Assembly: GCF_012927045.1 (NCBI RefSeq)
Contig: NZ_JABBFW010000006.1
Location: forward strand, 62,001-126,000
Length of the DNA: 64,000 bases
Source of the DNA: Azohydromonas caseinilytica
Lineage (GTDB): Bacteria > Pseudomonadota > Gammaproteobacteria > Burkholderiales > Burkholderiaceae_C
Direction of reading: 5' to 3'
Part shown: positions 25,054 through 33,043 of the stretch, piece after piece
How positions within the stretch are numbered: position 1 is the first letter of the stretch
How the letters are laid out: each line of letters opens with the position of its first letter
The notes under the pieces: model-generated
The model's input: only the letters and a program-made list of their open reading frames with translations
The model's database searches: none
Told to the model about the DNA's origin: nothing
Program-made: the position numbers and the translations under genes

Positions 25054-25839
25054 TCAGTGCTGGGTCCAGCCGCCGTCCATGGGGATGGCGGTGGCGGTCA
25101 TGGAGGAGGCGGCGTCGGAGGCCAGGAACACCGCCAGCGCGGCCAGCTCCTCCACGCGCACGAACTCCTTGCGCGCCTGGTGCACCAGCATCACGTCGCG
25201 CACCACGGCCTCGGGCGCGATGCCATGCGCCCTGGCCTGGTCGGCGATCTGCCGCTCCACCAGCGGCGTCTTCACGTAGCCCGGGCACAGCGTGTTGGCG
25301 GTGATGCCGAACTCCGCCAGCTCCACCGCCACGCAGCGCGTCAGCCCCACCAGGCCATGCTTGGCCGCCACGTAGGCCGACTTGAAGGGCGAGGCCGTGA
25401 GCCCGTGCGCCGAGGCGACATTGAGGATGCGGCCGAAGCGCCGCGCCTTCATGCCCGGCACCACGGCCTGGACCAGCACGAAGGCGGCCGTGAGGTTGAT
25501 GGCCAGCACGGCGTCCCAGCGCTCCTGCGGGAACGCCTCCACCGGCGCCACATGCTGGATGCCGGCGTTGTTGACCACGATGTCCACTTGGCCGAAGGCG
25601 GTGGCGGCCAGCGCGGCCATGTCGCGGATCTGGTCCGGGCGGCGCATGTCGGCGCCATGAAAGCGCACCTTGACGCCGTACTCGCGCTGCAGCTCGGCGC
25701 GGGTGAACTCGATCTCGTCGGCCTGGCCCAGGCCGTTGAGCATCACGTCGGCGCCCTGCGCGGCGAAGGCGCGGGCGATGCCCAGCCCGATGCCGCTGGT
25801 GGAGCCGGTGACGATGGCGCTCTTGTGGGCAAGCAGCAT
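25054..25839 (-). CDS. bdhA: 3-hydroxybutyrate dehydrogenase (SDR family)
   Basis: Oxidises D-3-hydroxybutyrate to acetoacetate with NAD+, part of polyhydroxybutyrate and ketone-body use. 261 residues. Classical SDR features: TGSTSGIGLGIARAFA (nucleotide binding), NNAGIQHVAPVE, catalytic Ser in VASAHGL, YVAAKHG (Tyr-x3-Lys) and LCPGYVKTPLVE. The QHV segment after NNAG and the C-terminal MDGGWTQH are typical of this dehydrogenase. ATG at 25839; an in-frame ATG nine codons upstream is also possible. Lies between the DoxX and patatin genes on the same strand. Confidence 0.92.
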   Translation of the reverse strand: MLLAHKSAIVTGSTSGIGLGIARAFAAQGADVMLNGLGQADEIEFTRAELQREYGVKVRFHGADMRRPDQIRDMAALAATAFGQVDIVVNNAGIQHVAPVEAFPQERWDAVLAINLTAAFVLVQAVVPGMKARRFGRILNVASAHGLTASPFKSAYVAAKHGLVGLTRCVAVELAEFGITANTLCPGYVKTPLVERQIADQARAHGIAPEAVVRDVMLVHQARKEFVRVEELAALAVFLASDAASSMTATAIPMDGGWTQH

Positions 25840-25862
25840 GGTGGTGTCCTCGCAAGGGTGTG

Positions 25863-26351
25863 TCATGGCCGCACGCGGCGGCCGATGAGCCGGTCCAGCG
25901 ACAGCGCGCCCGGGCCGTGCGTGAGCGTCACCAGCAGCAGCAGGCCCCAGGTCTGGTGATCCTTCAGGCCCACGGCGCCGAGGTCCGGGTAGGAGATGAC
26001 GGCCACGACGTTGAAGACGAAGAGCACGAAGGCCGCCAGGCGCGTGCCCAGGCCCAGCACCAGCAGCACCGGGAAGAACAGCTCCACGCCCGTGCCCAGC
26101 AGCGCCGCCAGCTCCGGCGGCAGCAGCGGCACGGCGTACTCGTTCTCGAACAGCGCCAAGGTCGAGTCCCAGCTGGCGAGCTTGGTCAGGCCGGACTGGA
26201 AGAACACGGCCGCGACGAACAGGCGCAGCCCCAGGTCCACCAGCGGCGAGAGCAGGTCCAGGCCGCGCACCAGGCGCCGGCCCAGGTCCACTGCCCCGCG
26301 CACGGCCGGGGGCGCGGCAGGAAGGTTGAGAGGGTTGTTGACGTAATGCAT
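25863..26351 (-). CDS. DoxX family membrane protein (BufD-like)
   Basis: 162 residues with four hydrophobic segments (about 38-56, 78-98, 103-122, 130-148) and DoxX signatures: LRLFVAAVFFQSGLTKLASW, LGTGVELFFPVLLVLGLGTR, LVTLTHGPGALSLD. DoxX proteins accompany many bufferin operons (as BufD) and are thought to handle electrons or quinones. It lies 176 bp downstream of the bufferin precursor. ATG at 26349-26351 has CAGGAG upstream. Confidence 0.85.
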   Translation of the reverse strand: MHYVNNPLNLPAAPPAVRGAVDLGRRLVRGLDLLSPLVDLGLRLFVAAVFFQSGLTKLASWDSTLALFENEYAVPLLPPELAALLGTGVELFFPVLLVLGLGTRLAAFVLFVFNVVAVISYPDLGAVGLKDHQTWGLLLLVTLTHGPGALSLDRLIGRRVRP

Positions 26352-26425
26352 GTTGAATGCTCCTGAGATGGCGCAACAAGGGCGGCACGAGGACGCAGCT
26401 CCGGTGATCGAAGCCGCTGCGCCGC

Positions 26426-26458
26426 CTTCCCCTCGCCCGCGAAGCGGGCGAGGGGAAG
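26426..26458. repeat. Strong hairpin between bufA and the DoxX gene
   Basis: CTTCCCCTCGCCCGC - GAA - GCGGGCGAGGGGAAG, a perfect 15 bp stem without a T-run. It may attenuate read-through or stabilise the 3' end of the bufA message. Just beside it, GCGCTTCGCGGCTG occurs twice (26471-26484 and 26507-26520), 36 bases apart. Confidence 0.7.
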
Positions 26459-26527
26459 CTGGCGGCGTATGCGCTTCGCGGCTGCAGGAAGAGGCCGGCG
26501 GGCTTTGCGCTTCGCGGCTGAGGCGCC

Positions 26528-26851
26528 TCACCCCGCCTTCTTGCCGTCCTTCATCAGCGCCGCCGCGCCGCCGTGCACGTTCTCCGGCTTGTCGGTGACC
26601 ATGCCGCCGGCGATGCGCTCGCAGGTGCCCTTGGGCACGTAGATCCAGGCTTCAGAGTCGCGGTCCATGGCGGCGGTGCCGGCGCAGGCGCTCTTGCTGG
26701 TGCCGCAGTCGTTCTTGCCGGCCTTGACGATGCCGGCGCATTTCTCCATGTCGCCCTTGGCCGCCAGCGCCGGGCCGCTGCCCAGCGACCCGCCCAGCGC
26801 CACCAGCGTGGCAATCGAGGCGGCAACGAGGGTCTTGGATGGGGTGCTCAT
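26528..26851 (-). CDS. bufA: Bufferin precursor peptide BufA (DUF2282)
   Basis: 107 residues. Cleavable signal peptide (about 1-31, ending GPALAA), then a soluble region with cysteines 38, 49, 56 and 77 in KCAGIVKAGKNDCGTSKSACAG and [12 protein letters not shown]-type segments. DUF2282 proteins (bufferins) are exported copper-sequestering peptides whose cysteines are modified by an MNIO enzyme; the enzyme pair bufB/bufC lies 1.5 kb away on the other strand. ATG at 26851 chosen because a typical signal peptide follows. The upstream region contains a TCACG-N5-GTCAC operator at 26981-26995 shared with the bufB promoter region. Confidence 0.9.
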   Translation of the reverse strand: MSTPSKTLVAASIATLVALGGSLGSGPALAAKGDMEKCAGIVKAGKNDCGTSKSACAGTAAMDRDSEAWIYVPKGTCERIAGGMVTDKPENVHGGAAALMKDGKKAG

Positions 26852-26980
26852 GTCGTGCTCCTTGGAATGAAGTGAGGAAGTGAGGGGTCGGGGGCCAGGG
26901 CGTCCCGGTTGCGGCTGCAACCTCGATCGCGCCGTGAATCCAGTCTGGTTGCCAGGGTTCACGCGGCCGTTTCGTGAAGT

Positions 26981-26995
26981 TCACGTTTTGGTCAC
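26981..26995 (-). promoter_or_regulatory. Putative OmpR-type operator upstream of bufA
   Basis: Minus strand reads GTGACCAAAACGTGA: two half-sites GTGAYC/GTGAAC starting 11 bp apart, the spacing typical of OmpR/PhoB-family tandem sites. The same 15-mer occurs at 28182-28196. It lies 130-144 bp upstream of the bufA start. Confidence 0.6.
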
Positions 26996-27004
26996 GGCGC
27001 CGGC

Positions 27005-27529
27005 TCAGGCCGCCGCCAGCGCCTCGAAGCGCTGCACGTACTCGCGCAGCACGCGCGCCGCGCTCAGCGCCTCTTCCGAGGCCAGGTGCTGCGCCGCGCC
27101 GCACAGGCGCGCCAGCGCGCCTTCGAGCTCGTAGTCCACCGCCTCCAGGTCGGGCGTGTCGCGGCCGTCGTAGGCGGCCTGCGCCGCGGGCTGGGCCATG
27201 GCCTGCGCGGACAGGTCCAGGAAGAAGCGCCGGTTCGGATGCGCCACCCGGTACAGCAGCCGGCCCGCGGCGTAGACACAGGCGTCGCCCGCGGGGCCGC
27301 AGACCACCACCGTGTCCGCCTCCACCATGCGCACCTGGGCCTGCACGCCCAGCAGCGCCGCGGGCCAGAACTGGCCGAACAGGACGACGTTGCACTCGTC
27401 CTCCTGCGGCCGGCGCGGCGCCGAGGCGCCCTCCCCGGCCGACAGGCTGTCGTCCACGCCTTCGAGGTCGGTGGCCAGCGCCGAGGCGAGCGCCAGCGAG
27501 AGGTTCCGGGCGGGATGGCGGATGTTCAT
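27005..27529 (-). CDS. Unknown protein in the bufferin locus
   Basis: 174 residues; I do not recognise a family. Soluble by appearance: an alpha/beta core (CNVVLFGQFWPAALLGVQAQ, DTVVVCGPAGDACVYAAGRL, RFFLDLSAQAMAQ) and a C-terminal helical region rich in Ala/Glu/Arg. No signal peptide. Located between the exported cupin gene and bufA on the same strand, 68 bp after the cupin stop, so probably in the same transcription unit and under the same operators. Confidence 0.65.
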   Translation of the reverse strand: MNIRHPARNLSLALASALATDLEGVDDSLSAGEGASAPRRPQEDECNVVLFGQFWPAALLGVQAQVRMVEADTVVVCGPAGDACVYAAGRLLYRVAHPNRRFFLDLSAQAMAQPAAQAAYDGRDTPDLEAVDYELEGALARLCGAAQHLASEEALSAARVLREYVQRFEALAAA

Positions 27530-27596
27530 GGCGGTCTCCGTGAAGGGACGCTTCCTTCCCCGGCGCGGACGTCACGGCCCGCGCCGCGGCTGCGGG

Positions 27597-28082
27597 TCAC
27601 ATGTCGTGGGGTTGCTGGGGCTTGTCCACGGGGAACAGGTCCACCGAGATCAGCACCGCCGGCGTGGCGCCGGTGTTCTTCCACCAGTGCGAGGTGCCGT
27701 TGCGCTCGGCCGCGACGTCGCCGGCGCGGTGCACGATGGGCACGGCGCAGCTGCTGGCGTACTCGGTGACCTCGCCCGAGACGGTGTAGATCATGGCCGG
27801 GCGGTGGTCGTGGCTGTGCCACGGGACGATGCCGCCGGGCTGGATGTCGAGCTGGCGCAGCCGGAACTGCCGGCCCTGCAGCGCCAGCGGCTCGCGCGAC
27901 AGGTCCGTCATGGCGCGCACCACGTCGGTGACGCCCTGCGGCATGGTCGGGCCCATGGCCTGGCCGCGGCCGTCCGGGACGCGCTTGTCGGCCGGGCATT
28001 CGCCGGCCAGGGCCACACCGGCGGCCAGCGTGGCGACGGCGGCGAAGGCGGCGCTGCGCCAGGGAGAGATCGTGCGGTTCAT
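27597..28082 (-). CDS. Exported cupin-domain protein
   Basis: 161 residues with a signal peptide (about 1-27, ending VALAGEC) and one cupin barrel. Metal ligands of the first motif are visible in GIVPWHSHDHRPAMIYTVSGE and of the second in AERNGTSHWWKNTG. Function unknown; a periplasmic metal-binding or small-molecule-binding role would fit the copper-peptide context (inference). ATG at 28080-28082. Divergent from bufB, with shared operators at 28182-28233. Confidence 0.82.
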   Translation of the reverse strand: MNRTISPWRSAAFAAVATLAAGVALAGECPADKRVPDGRGQAMGPTMPQGVTDVVRAMTDLSREPLALQGRQFRLRQLDIQPGGIVPWHSHDHRPAMIYTVSGEVTEYASSCAVPIVHRAGDVAAERNGTSHWWKNTGATPAVLISVDLFPVDKPQQPHDM

Positions 28083-28181
28083 TGCTGCGTGCTCCATCGA
28101 AGGGGTTCCATGGACCGGCCCTGTTCGAGCCGCCCGCAGACAAATTTCGGCGCCGGCCGTCACCGCGCCGTCCCGCGTTGA

Positions 28182-28233
28182 TCACGTTTTGGTCACACCG
28201 CCCGACGGGCGCCAAAGATCACATTTCGATCAC
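28182..28233. promoter_or_regulatory. Two tandem OmpR-type operators between the cupin and bufB genes
   Basis: 28182-28196 (TCACGTTTTGGTCAC, identical to the bufA site) and 28219-28233 (TCACATTTCGATCAC), starts 37 bp apart. On the minus strand each is GTGAYC-N5-GTGAYC, an 11 bp direct repeat. They sit 71-122 bp before bufB and 100-151 bp before the cupin gene. A candidate regulator, an OmpR-type protein, is encoded in the bufB operon itself. Confidence 0.65.
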
Positions 28234-28303
28234 GGCGGCGGCGCCGCGGACAGTGCCGCCTAGACTTTCCGCACGCCCTGCCGCCAGGGCCGAGGAGCGC
28301 GCC

Positions 28304-29164
28304 ATGCACGCCGTCAGTCCATCGCTGCCGCCCCGCTGCACCGGCATCGGCCTGCGCGCCGAGCACCATGCGGCGCTGCCGCAAGTGCAATCCCTGCCGG
28401 GCTTCGTGGAGGTGCACAGCGAGAACTACTTCGGCCGCGGCGGCCCGCCCCTGCACTGGCTGCGCCGCGCGCGCGAGCACTGCGCGCTGAGCCTGCACGG
28501 CGTGGCCCTGTCCATCGGCTCCGCCGACCCGCTGCGCCGCGACCACCTGCGCCGCCTGCGCGAGCTGATCGACGAGCTGCAGCCGGCGCTGGTGTCCGAG
28601 CACCTGAGCTGGAGCGGCGTGGACGGCGTCTACGCCAACGACCTGCTGCCGCTGCCGCACACCCGCGAGGCGCTGGCCCACGTGGTGGCGCGCGTGCAGC
28701 AGGTGCAGGACGCGCTGGGCCGGCAGCTGCTGCTGGAAAACCTCTCCAGCTACCTGCGCTTCGACGCCGACGAGATGCCGGAATGGGATTTCGTCGCCGA
28801 AGTGGCGCGCCGCAGCGGCTGCGGCCTGCTGCTGGACGTGAACAACCTGTACGTGGGCGCGCGCAACCATGGCTTCGATCCCATCGAGTACCTGGATGCT
28901 TTGCCGGCGAGCGCGGTGCAGGAAATCCACCTCGCCGGCTTCACGCACCGCCGCTTCGACGATGGTTCCGAGATCCTGATCGACACCCACAGCCGCCACG
29001 TCAGCGAGGCGGTGTGGGCGCTGTACCGGGAGGCGCTGCGCCGCCTGGGCCCGCGCCCCACGCTCATCGAGTGGGACGCGGACATCCCGCCGCTTTCCAC
29101 GCTGCTGGACGAGGCCGCCCGGGCCGCCGCGCTGATGGAGGCTACCGATGCCTGCCCTGCATGA
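28304..29164 (+). CDS. bufB: Multinuclear non-heme iron oxidase BufB (MNIO, DUF692)
   Basis: Cytoplasmic enzyme family that modifies cysteines of RiPP precursors with O2, here expected to act on bufferins. 286 residues, TIM-barrel fold. Conserved iron ligands are in place: VHSENYF (H38, E40), LHGVALSIGS (H65), SEHLSW (H100), LLENLSSY (E145), LLDVNNLY (D178/N180), EIHLAGF (H209) and IDTHSRHV (D227, H229). ATG at 28304 with GAGGAG upstream. It overlaps bufC by 17 bases. Operators for the bufferin regulon lie upstream. Confidence 0.93.
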   Translation: MHAVSPSLPPRCTGIGLRAEHHAALPQVQSLPGFVEVHSENYFGRGGPPLHWLRRAREHCALSLHGVALSIGSADPLRRDHLRRLRELIDELQPALVSEHLSWSGVDGVYANDLLPLPHTREALAHVVARVQQVQDALGRQLLLENLSSYLRFDADEMPEWDFVAEVARRSGCGLLLDVNNLYVGARNHGFDPIEYLDALPASAVQEIHLAGFTHRRFDDGSEILIDTHSRHVSEAVWALYREALRRLGPRPTLIEWDADIPPLSTLLDEAARAAALMEATDACPA

Positions 29165-29933
29165 GCTGCAACGCCAAGTGATGGACGCGCTGCTGCAGCG
29201 CGGCGATGCCGGCGCCGCCACGGCGCTGCTGCGGCCCACGCCGGGGCTGGACGCGGCGCGGCGGCTGCAGCTCTACCGCAACAACCTGTTCGAAAGCCTC
29301 ACGGCGGCCCTGGCCGCCGTGTACCCGGTGGTACAGGAGCTGGTGGGCGAGGATTTCTTCAGGGCCATGGCGCGGCGTTTCATCCCGCGGTTCCCCTCGC
29401 GCTCGGGCAACCTGCACGACTTCGGCGCCGAGCTGCCGGACTTCCTTCGTGGCTTCGGGCCGGCGGCCGGCCTGCCCTACCTGCCGGACGTGGCGGCGCT
29501 GGAATGGGCGGCTCATGCCGTCTATCACGAGGCGCCCGTGCCGGCGCTCACGCTCGCGCAGCTCGCCGCGCTGCCGGCCGAAGCCCAAGCCGCGTTGCGG
29601 CTGCAACTGCAGCCCTGCGCGCGGCTGCTGGCCTCGGGTTGGCCGGTGCTGGACCTGTGGCAGGCGCACCAGGGCGGCGCGGTGGTGATGGAAAGCATTG
29701 ACCTGCACGGTGGCGTGCGGCTGCTGGTGGCGCAGCGGGCGCTGGAGGTCGAGTTTCAGCGGCTCGACGCCGGCGAATACCGCTGGCTGCGGGCGCTGGA
29801 GGACGGCGAGCCGCTGACCGAAGCCTGCGCGCGGGCGCTGGAGGCGGATGCCGGTTTCGATCTCGCCACGGTGCTGGCGCGGCACTTGGCCTTGGAAAAC
29901 TTTCGCGCCCTGGATCGAGGAGACCCGCCATGA
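29148..29933 (+). CDS. bufC: MNIO partner protein BufC (DUF2063)
   Basis: 261 residues. The N-terminal DUF2063 domain (about 5-100) shows ARRLQLYRNNLFESLTAALAAVYPVVQELVGEDFF and RFIPRFPSRSGNLHDFGAEL-type motifs (quoted in part); the C-terminal half is a winged-helix-like domain. Proteins of this family pair with DUF692 enzymes to recognise the precursor peptide. The gene begins inside the end of bufB and its stop overlaps the response-regulator start (ATGA). Confidence 0.9.
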   Translation: MPALHELQRQVMDALLQRGDAGAATALLRPTPGLDAARRLQLYRNNLFESLTAALAAVYPVVQELVGEDFFRAMARRFIPRFPSRSGNLHDFGAELPDFLRGFGPAAGLPYLPDVAALEWAAHAVYHEAPVPALTLAQLAALPAEAQAALRLQLQPCARLLASGWPVLDLWQAHQGGAVVMESIDLHGGVRLLVAQRALEVEFQRLDAGEYRWLRALEDGEPLTEACARALEADAGFDLATVLARHLALENFRALDRGDPP

Positions 29934-30637
29934 ACACCCGCCGCGTGCTGGTGATCGAGGACGACCCGGACATCGGCCGCCTCGTGACGCTGCAGCTGGC
30001 CGAGCTGGGCTTCGAGCACCGGCTGGTGGCCGACGGCGTGCAGGGCCTGGCCGAGGCCGAGGGCGGGCGCTGGGACCTGCTGATCCTGGACCTGATGCTG
30101 CCGCGCCTGGACGGGCTGCAGATCTGCAAGCGCCTGCGCAGCCGCGGCGAGGCCTACCTGCCCATCCTCATGCTCACCGCCAAGTCCTCCGAGCTGGACC
30201 GCGTGCTGGGCCTGGAGCTCGGCGCCGATGACTACCTGGTGAAGCCGTTCTCGATGCTGGAGCTGGCGGCGCGGGTGAAGGCGATCCTGCGCCGGCAGGA
30301 GCATTTCGAGGCCGCCGCCGCGCCGGCGGCGGCGCTGATCGAGGCCGGCGAGCTACGCATCGACCTGGACCGCCACGAGGTGCAGGTGGGCGGCAAGCCG
30401 GTGGACCTCACCGCCAAGGAGTTCGAGCTGCTGGTGCACTTCGCGCGCGCGCCGGGGCGCGTGTTCACGCGCGCGCAGCTGCTGGACCAGGTCTGGGGCT
30501 ACACCCACAGCGGCTACGAGCACACCGTCAACTCGCACATCAACCGGCTGCGCAACAAGATCGAGCGCGACCCGGCGCAGCCCTCGCACATCCAGACCGT
30601 GTGGGGCGTGGGCTACCGCTTCGCGGCGCAGCCATGA
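29930..30637 (+). CDS. OmpR-family response regulator of the bufferin operon
   Basis: 235 residues: receiver domain with acidic pair D11/D12 (VIEDDPDIG), phospho-acceptor D54 (LLILDLMLP) and conserved Lys (YLVKPFSMLEL), then a winged-helix domain ending HINRLRNKIERDPAQPSHI and TVWGVGYRFA. Fused by four-base overlaps to bufC before it and the kinase gene after it. The 11-bp-spaced GTGAYC repeats ahead of bufA, the cupin gene and bufB are the obvious candidate targets (inference). Confidence 0.93.
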   Translation: MNTRRVLVIEDDPDIGRLVTLQLAELGFEHRLVADGVQGLAEAEGGRWDLLILDLMLPRLDGLQICKRLRSRGEAYLPILMLTAKSSELDRVLGLELGADDYLVKPFSMLELAARVKAILRRQEHFEAAAAPAAALIEAGELRIDLDRHEVQVGGKPVDLTAKEFELLVHFARAPGRVFTRAQLLDQVWGYTHSGYEHTVNSHINRLRNKIERDPAQPSHIQTVWGVGYRFAAQP

Positions 30638-31830
30638 GCACGGCCCTGCACCAGGCGGACGGGCACGCCCGCGCGCCCGTGAGCAACAGCCTGTCGGTGA
30701 AGCTGGCCGCATTGCTGGCCGCCGCCTTCCTGGCCGTGGGCGGGCTGCTGGTGGTGGCGACGCAGGCCATGTTCGAGCCGGCGCGGCTTCTGGAGCTGTC
30801 CACCGACGTGATGATCGGCAGCGTGGTGTTCTCGCTGCTGGCGGCGCTGTGCGTGTTCAACCTGTTCACGCGCCGGCTCAAGCGCCTGACCGAGGCGGTG
30901 GACGCCTACCAGCATGGCGATTTCAAAACCCCGCTGCGGCTGGCCGAGGCCGACCCGCGCGGCGACGAGATCGAACGGCTGGCGGCGCATGTGGAGGGCA
31001 TGACGGGGCGCATCGCCACGCAGCTGGCGGAGCTGGAGCGGTTGGCGACGCGGCGGCGCGACCTGCTGGCCAACGTCTCGCACGACCTGCGCACGCCGCT
31101 GGCCTCGATGCAGGGCTACCTGGAGATCCTGCTGCTGCGCCGCGGCGAGCTGTCCGAGGCCGAGGAGCGCAACTACCTCGAAGTCGCGGCCAAGCACAGC
31201 GAGCGGCTGGGCCGGCTGGTCAACGACCTGTTCCAGCTCACCAAGCTGGAAGCCGAGGACGTGCAGCCGCAGCGCGAGCGCTTTCCGCTGGCCGAGCTGG
31301 TGCAGGACGTGGCGCAGAAGTTCGCGCTGGACGCCGCGCAGCGCCGGCTCACGCTGCACGCCGCCTGCGGCGCCGCCATGCCGCTGGTGGAGGCCGACAT
31401 CGGCATGGTCGAGCGCGTGCTGGAGAACCTGGTGGAGAACGCCCTGCGCCACACGCCCGAAGGAGGCTGCGTGACGCTGGCGCTGGGCCTGGCGCAGGGG
31501 CGCGCCAGCGTGGCCGTGAGCGACACCGGCGTGGGCATCCCGGCCGACGAGTTGGACAAGGTGTTCGACCGCTTCTACCGCGCCGACCGCACCGGCGCGC
31601 GGCACCACGCCGGGCTGGGCCTGGCCATCGCGCGGCTGATGGTGCAGTTGCACGGCGGGCAGCTCGTGGTGCGCAGCACGCCGGGCCAGGGCACCACCTT
31701 CAGCTTCGACCTGCCGCTGGCCGAAACCCGGCCGGCGGGCACTGCGGCGCTGCACAACGAGCAGGGACACAACGCGACACAAAGCGGCCTCCGGCCCGAG
31801 GGTGCGGGCGACACACTCGCCGCGCCATGA
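30634..31830 (+). CDS. Sensor histidine kinase of the bufferin operon
   Basis: 398 residues. Two transmembrane helices (about 23-44 and 59-79) enclose only some 14 periplasmic residues, so any signal is likely sensed in or near the membrane. HAMP domain (about 80-135), dimerisation/phospho-acceptor H150 (VSHDLRTPLASMQGY), ATPase domain with N box LENLVENALRHTPEGG, G1 DTGVGIPADELDKVFDRFYR and G2 GLGLAIARLM. Overlaps the regulator start-to-stop and the next gene by four bases each. Confidence 0.93.
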   Translation: MSTALHQADGHARAPVSNSLSVKLAALLAAAFLAVGGLLVVATQAMFEPARLLELSTDVMIGSVVFSLLAALCVFNLFTRRLKRLTEAVDAYQHGDFKTPLRLAEADPRGDEIERLAAHVEGMTGRIATQLAELERLATRRRDLLANVSHDLRTPLASMQGYLEILLLRRGELSEAEERNYLEVAAKHSERLGRLVNDLFQLTKLEAEDVQPQRERFPLAELVQDVAQKFALDAAQRRLTLHAACGAAMPLVEADIGMVERVLENLVENALRHTPEGGCVTLALGLAQGRASVAVSDTGVGIPADELDKVFDRFYRADRTGARHHAGLGLAIARLMVQLHGGQLVVRSTPGQGTTFSFDLPLAETRPAGTAALHNEQGHNATQSGLRPEGAGDTLAAP

Positions 31831-32972
31831 ACGCTCACACCCCGAGCCGGCACTTCTGGGTGCTGGGCCTGCTGCTGGTCCTGGCCGCAACGCTGGGCGG
31901 GCTGGCGCTGCAGCCGGGCCCCGCCGCGCTGGCGCCGGCGCTGGGGTGCGCGCTGCTGCTGGCCGCCTTGCTGCTGCGCCGGGCGCGCCGGCACGAGCAG
32001 ATGCTGCAGATGCGCCTGGTCGAGCAGGCGCAGCGCGTGGGCGCGCTGCAGCAGGCGCTGGAAGTGGCGCAGGCCCAGCGCGGCGAGGCGATGGCGGCGG
32101 TGCGCGCGGGGGAGCAGCGCTACGAGCTGGCGCTGCGCGGCAGCCAGGACGGGCTGTGGGAATGGGACATCGCCGCCGACCGCATGCGGCTGTCGCCGCG
32201 CTGGAAAAGCATGCTGGGCTTCGCCGAGCATGAGCTGGGCGAGGCGCGCGCGCAGTGGCGCGAGCGCATCCACCCGCAGGACCTGCCCGCGCTGGAGCAG
32301 GCGCTGCAGCGGCACCTGGCCGACGCGCAGGCGCGCTTCCAGTGCGAGCTGCGCCTGCTGCACAAGGACGGCAGCCTGCGCTGGGTGCTGTCGCGCGGCG
32401 TGGCGCTGCGCCATGCCAGCGGCACGCCCTACCGCATGGTCGGCCTGGACACCGACGTCACGCCGCTCAAGCGCGTCGAGACCATCCTCGATGCCGTGGC
32501 GCGCGGCACCGCCGATGCCTTCGGCGAGGCCTTCTTCAAGGCGCTGGTGCGCCACTTCGCGCGGGCGCTGGAGGTGGACTGCGCCTTCATCACCGAGTGT
32601 GCCGACCAGCCGCCCACGCGCGTGCGCACCCTGGCCTTCTGGGCCGGGCAGCGCTGGCAGGACAACATCGAGTACGGCCTGCCCGGCACGCCCTGCGAGC
32701 AGGTCGTGGGCGGCGGGCGCACCTGCTTCCTGCGCAGCGACGTGCAACGCCTGTATCCGGTGGAATCCGGCTACGAGGCTTACCTGGGCCTGCCGATCGT
32801 GGCGCAGGACGGCCGGGTGCTGGGCCACCTGGCCTTCCTGGACCGCGAGCCGCGCGGGGAGGAGCTGCTGCTGGAGTCGGTCTACCGCATCTTCACGGCG
32901 CGGGCCGCCATCGAGCTGGAGCTGCGCGAGGCGCGGCAGCGGCTGCGCGCCATCGAGGCGGCGGGCTCTTGA
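31827..32972 (+). CDS. Membrane-anchored PAS-GAF sensory protein without output domain
   Basis: 381 residues: two adjacent hydrophobic segments (about 10-58), a short coiled coil (about 62-95), a PAS domain with PAC motif (about 95-215; GSQDGLWEWDIAADRMRLSP, VGLDTDVTPLKRVE) and a GAF domain (about 220-370; YLGLPIVAQDGRVLGHLAFLD). The GAF carries GLPGTPCEQVVGGGRTCF-type cysteines. No kinase, cyclase, GGDEF or HTH follows. Start overlaps the kinase stop, so it belongs to the bufferin regulatory operon and may feed the kinase; that role is inferred. Confidence 0.8.
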   Translation: MNAHTPSRHFWVLGLLLVLAATLGGLALQPGPAALAPALGCALLLAALLLRRARRHEQMLQMRLVEQAQRVGALQQALEVAQAQRGEAMAAVRAGEQRYELALRGSQDGLWEWDIAADRMRLSPRWKSMLGFAEHELGEARAQWRERIHPQDLPALEQALQRHLADAQARFQCELRLLHKDGSLRWVLSRGVALRHASGTPYRMVGLDTDVTPLKRVETILDAVARGTADAFGEAFFKALVRHFARALEVDCAFITECADQPPTRVRTLAFWAGQRWQDNIEYGLPGTPCEQVVGGGRTCFLRSDVQRLYPVESGYEAYLGLPIVAQDGRVLGHLAFLDREPRGEELLLESVYRIFTARAAIELELREARQRLRAIEAAGS

Positions 32973-33043
32973 AACGCCGGCATGCGGCCTGCTGAGGCTG
33001 CGGCCCTCGCCCGGCCGACCCGGATTCAGATTCAGGAGCCCTC

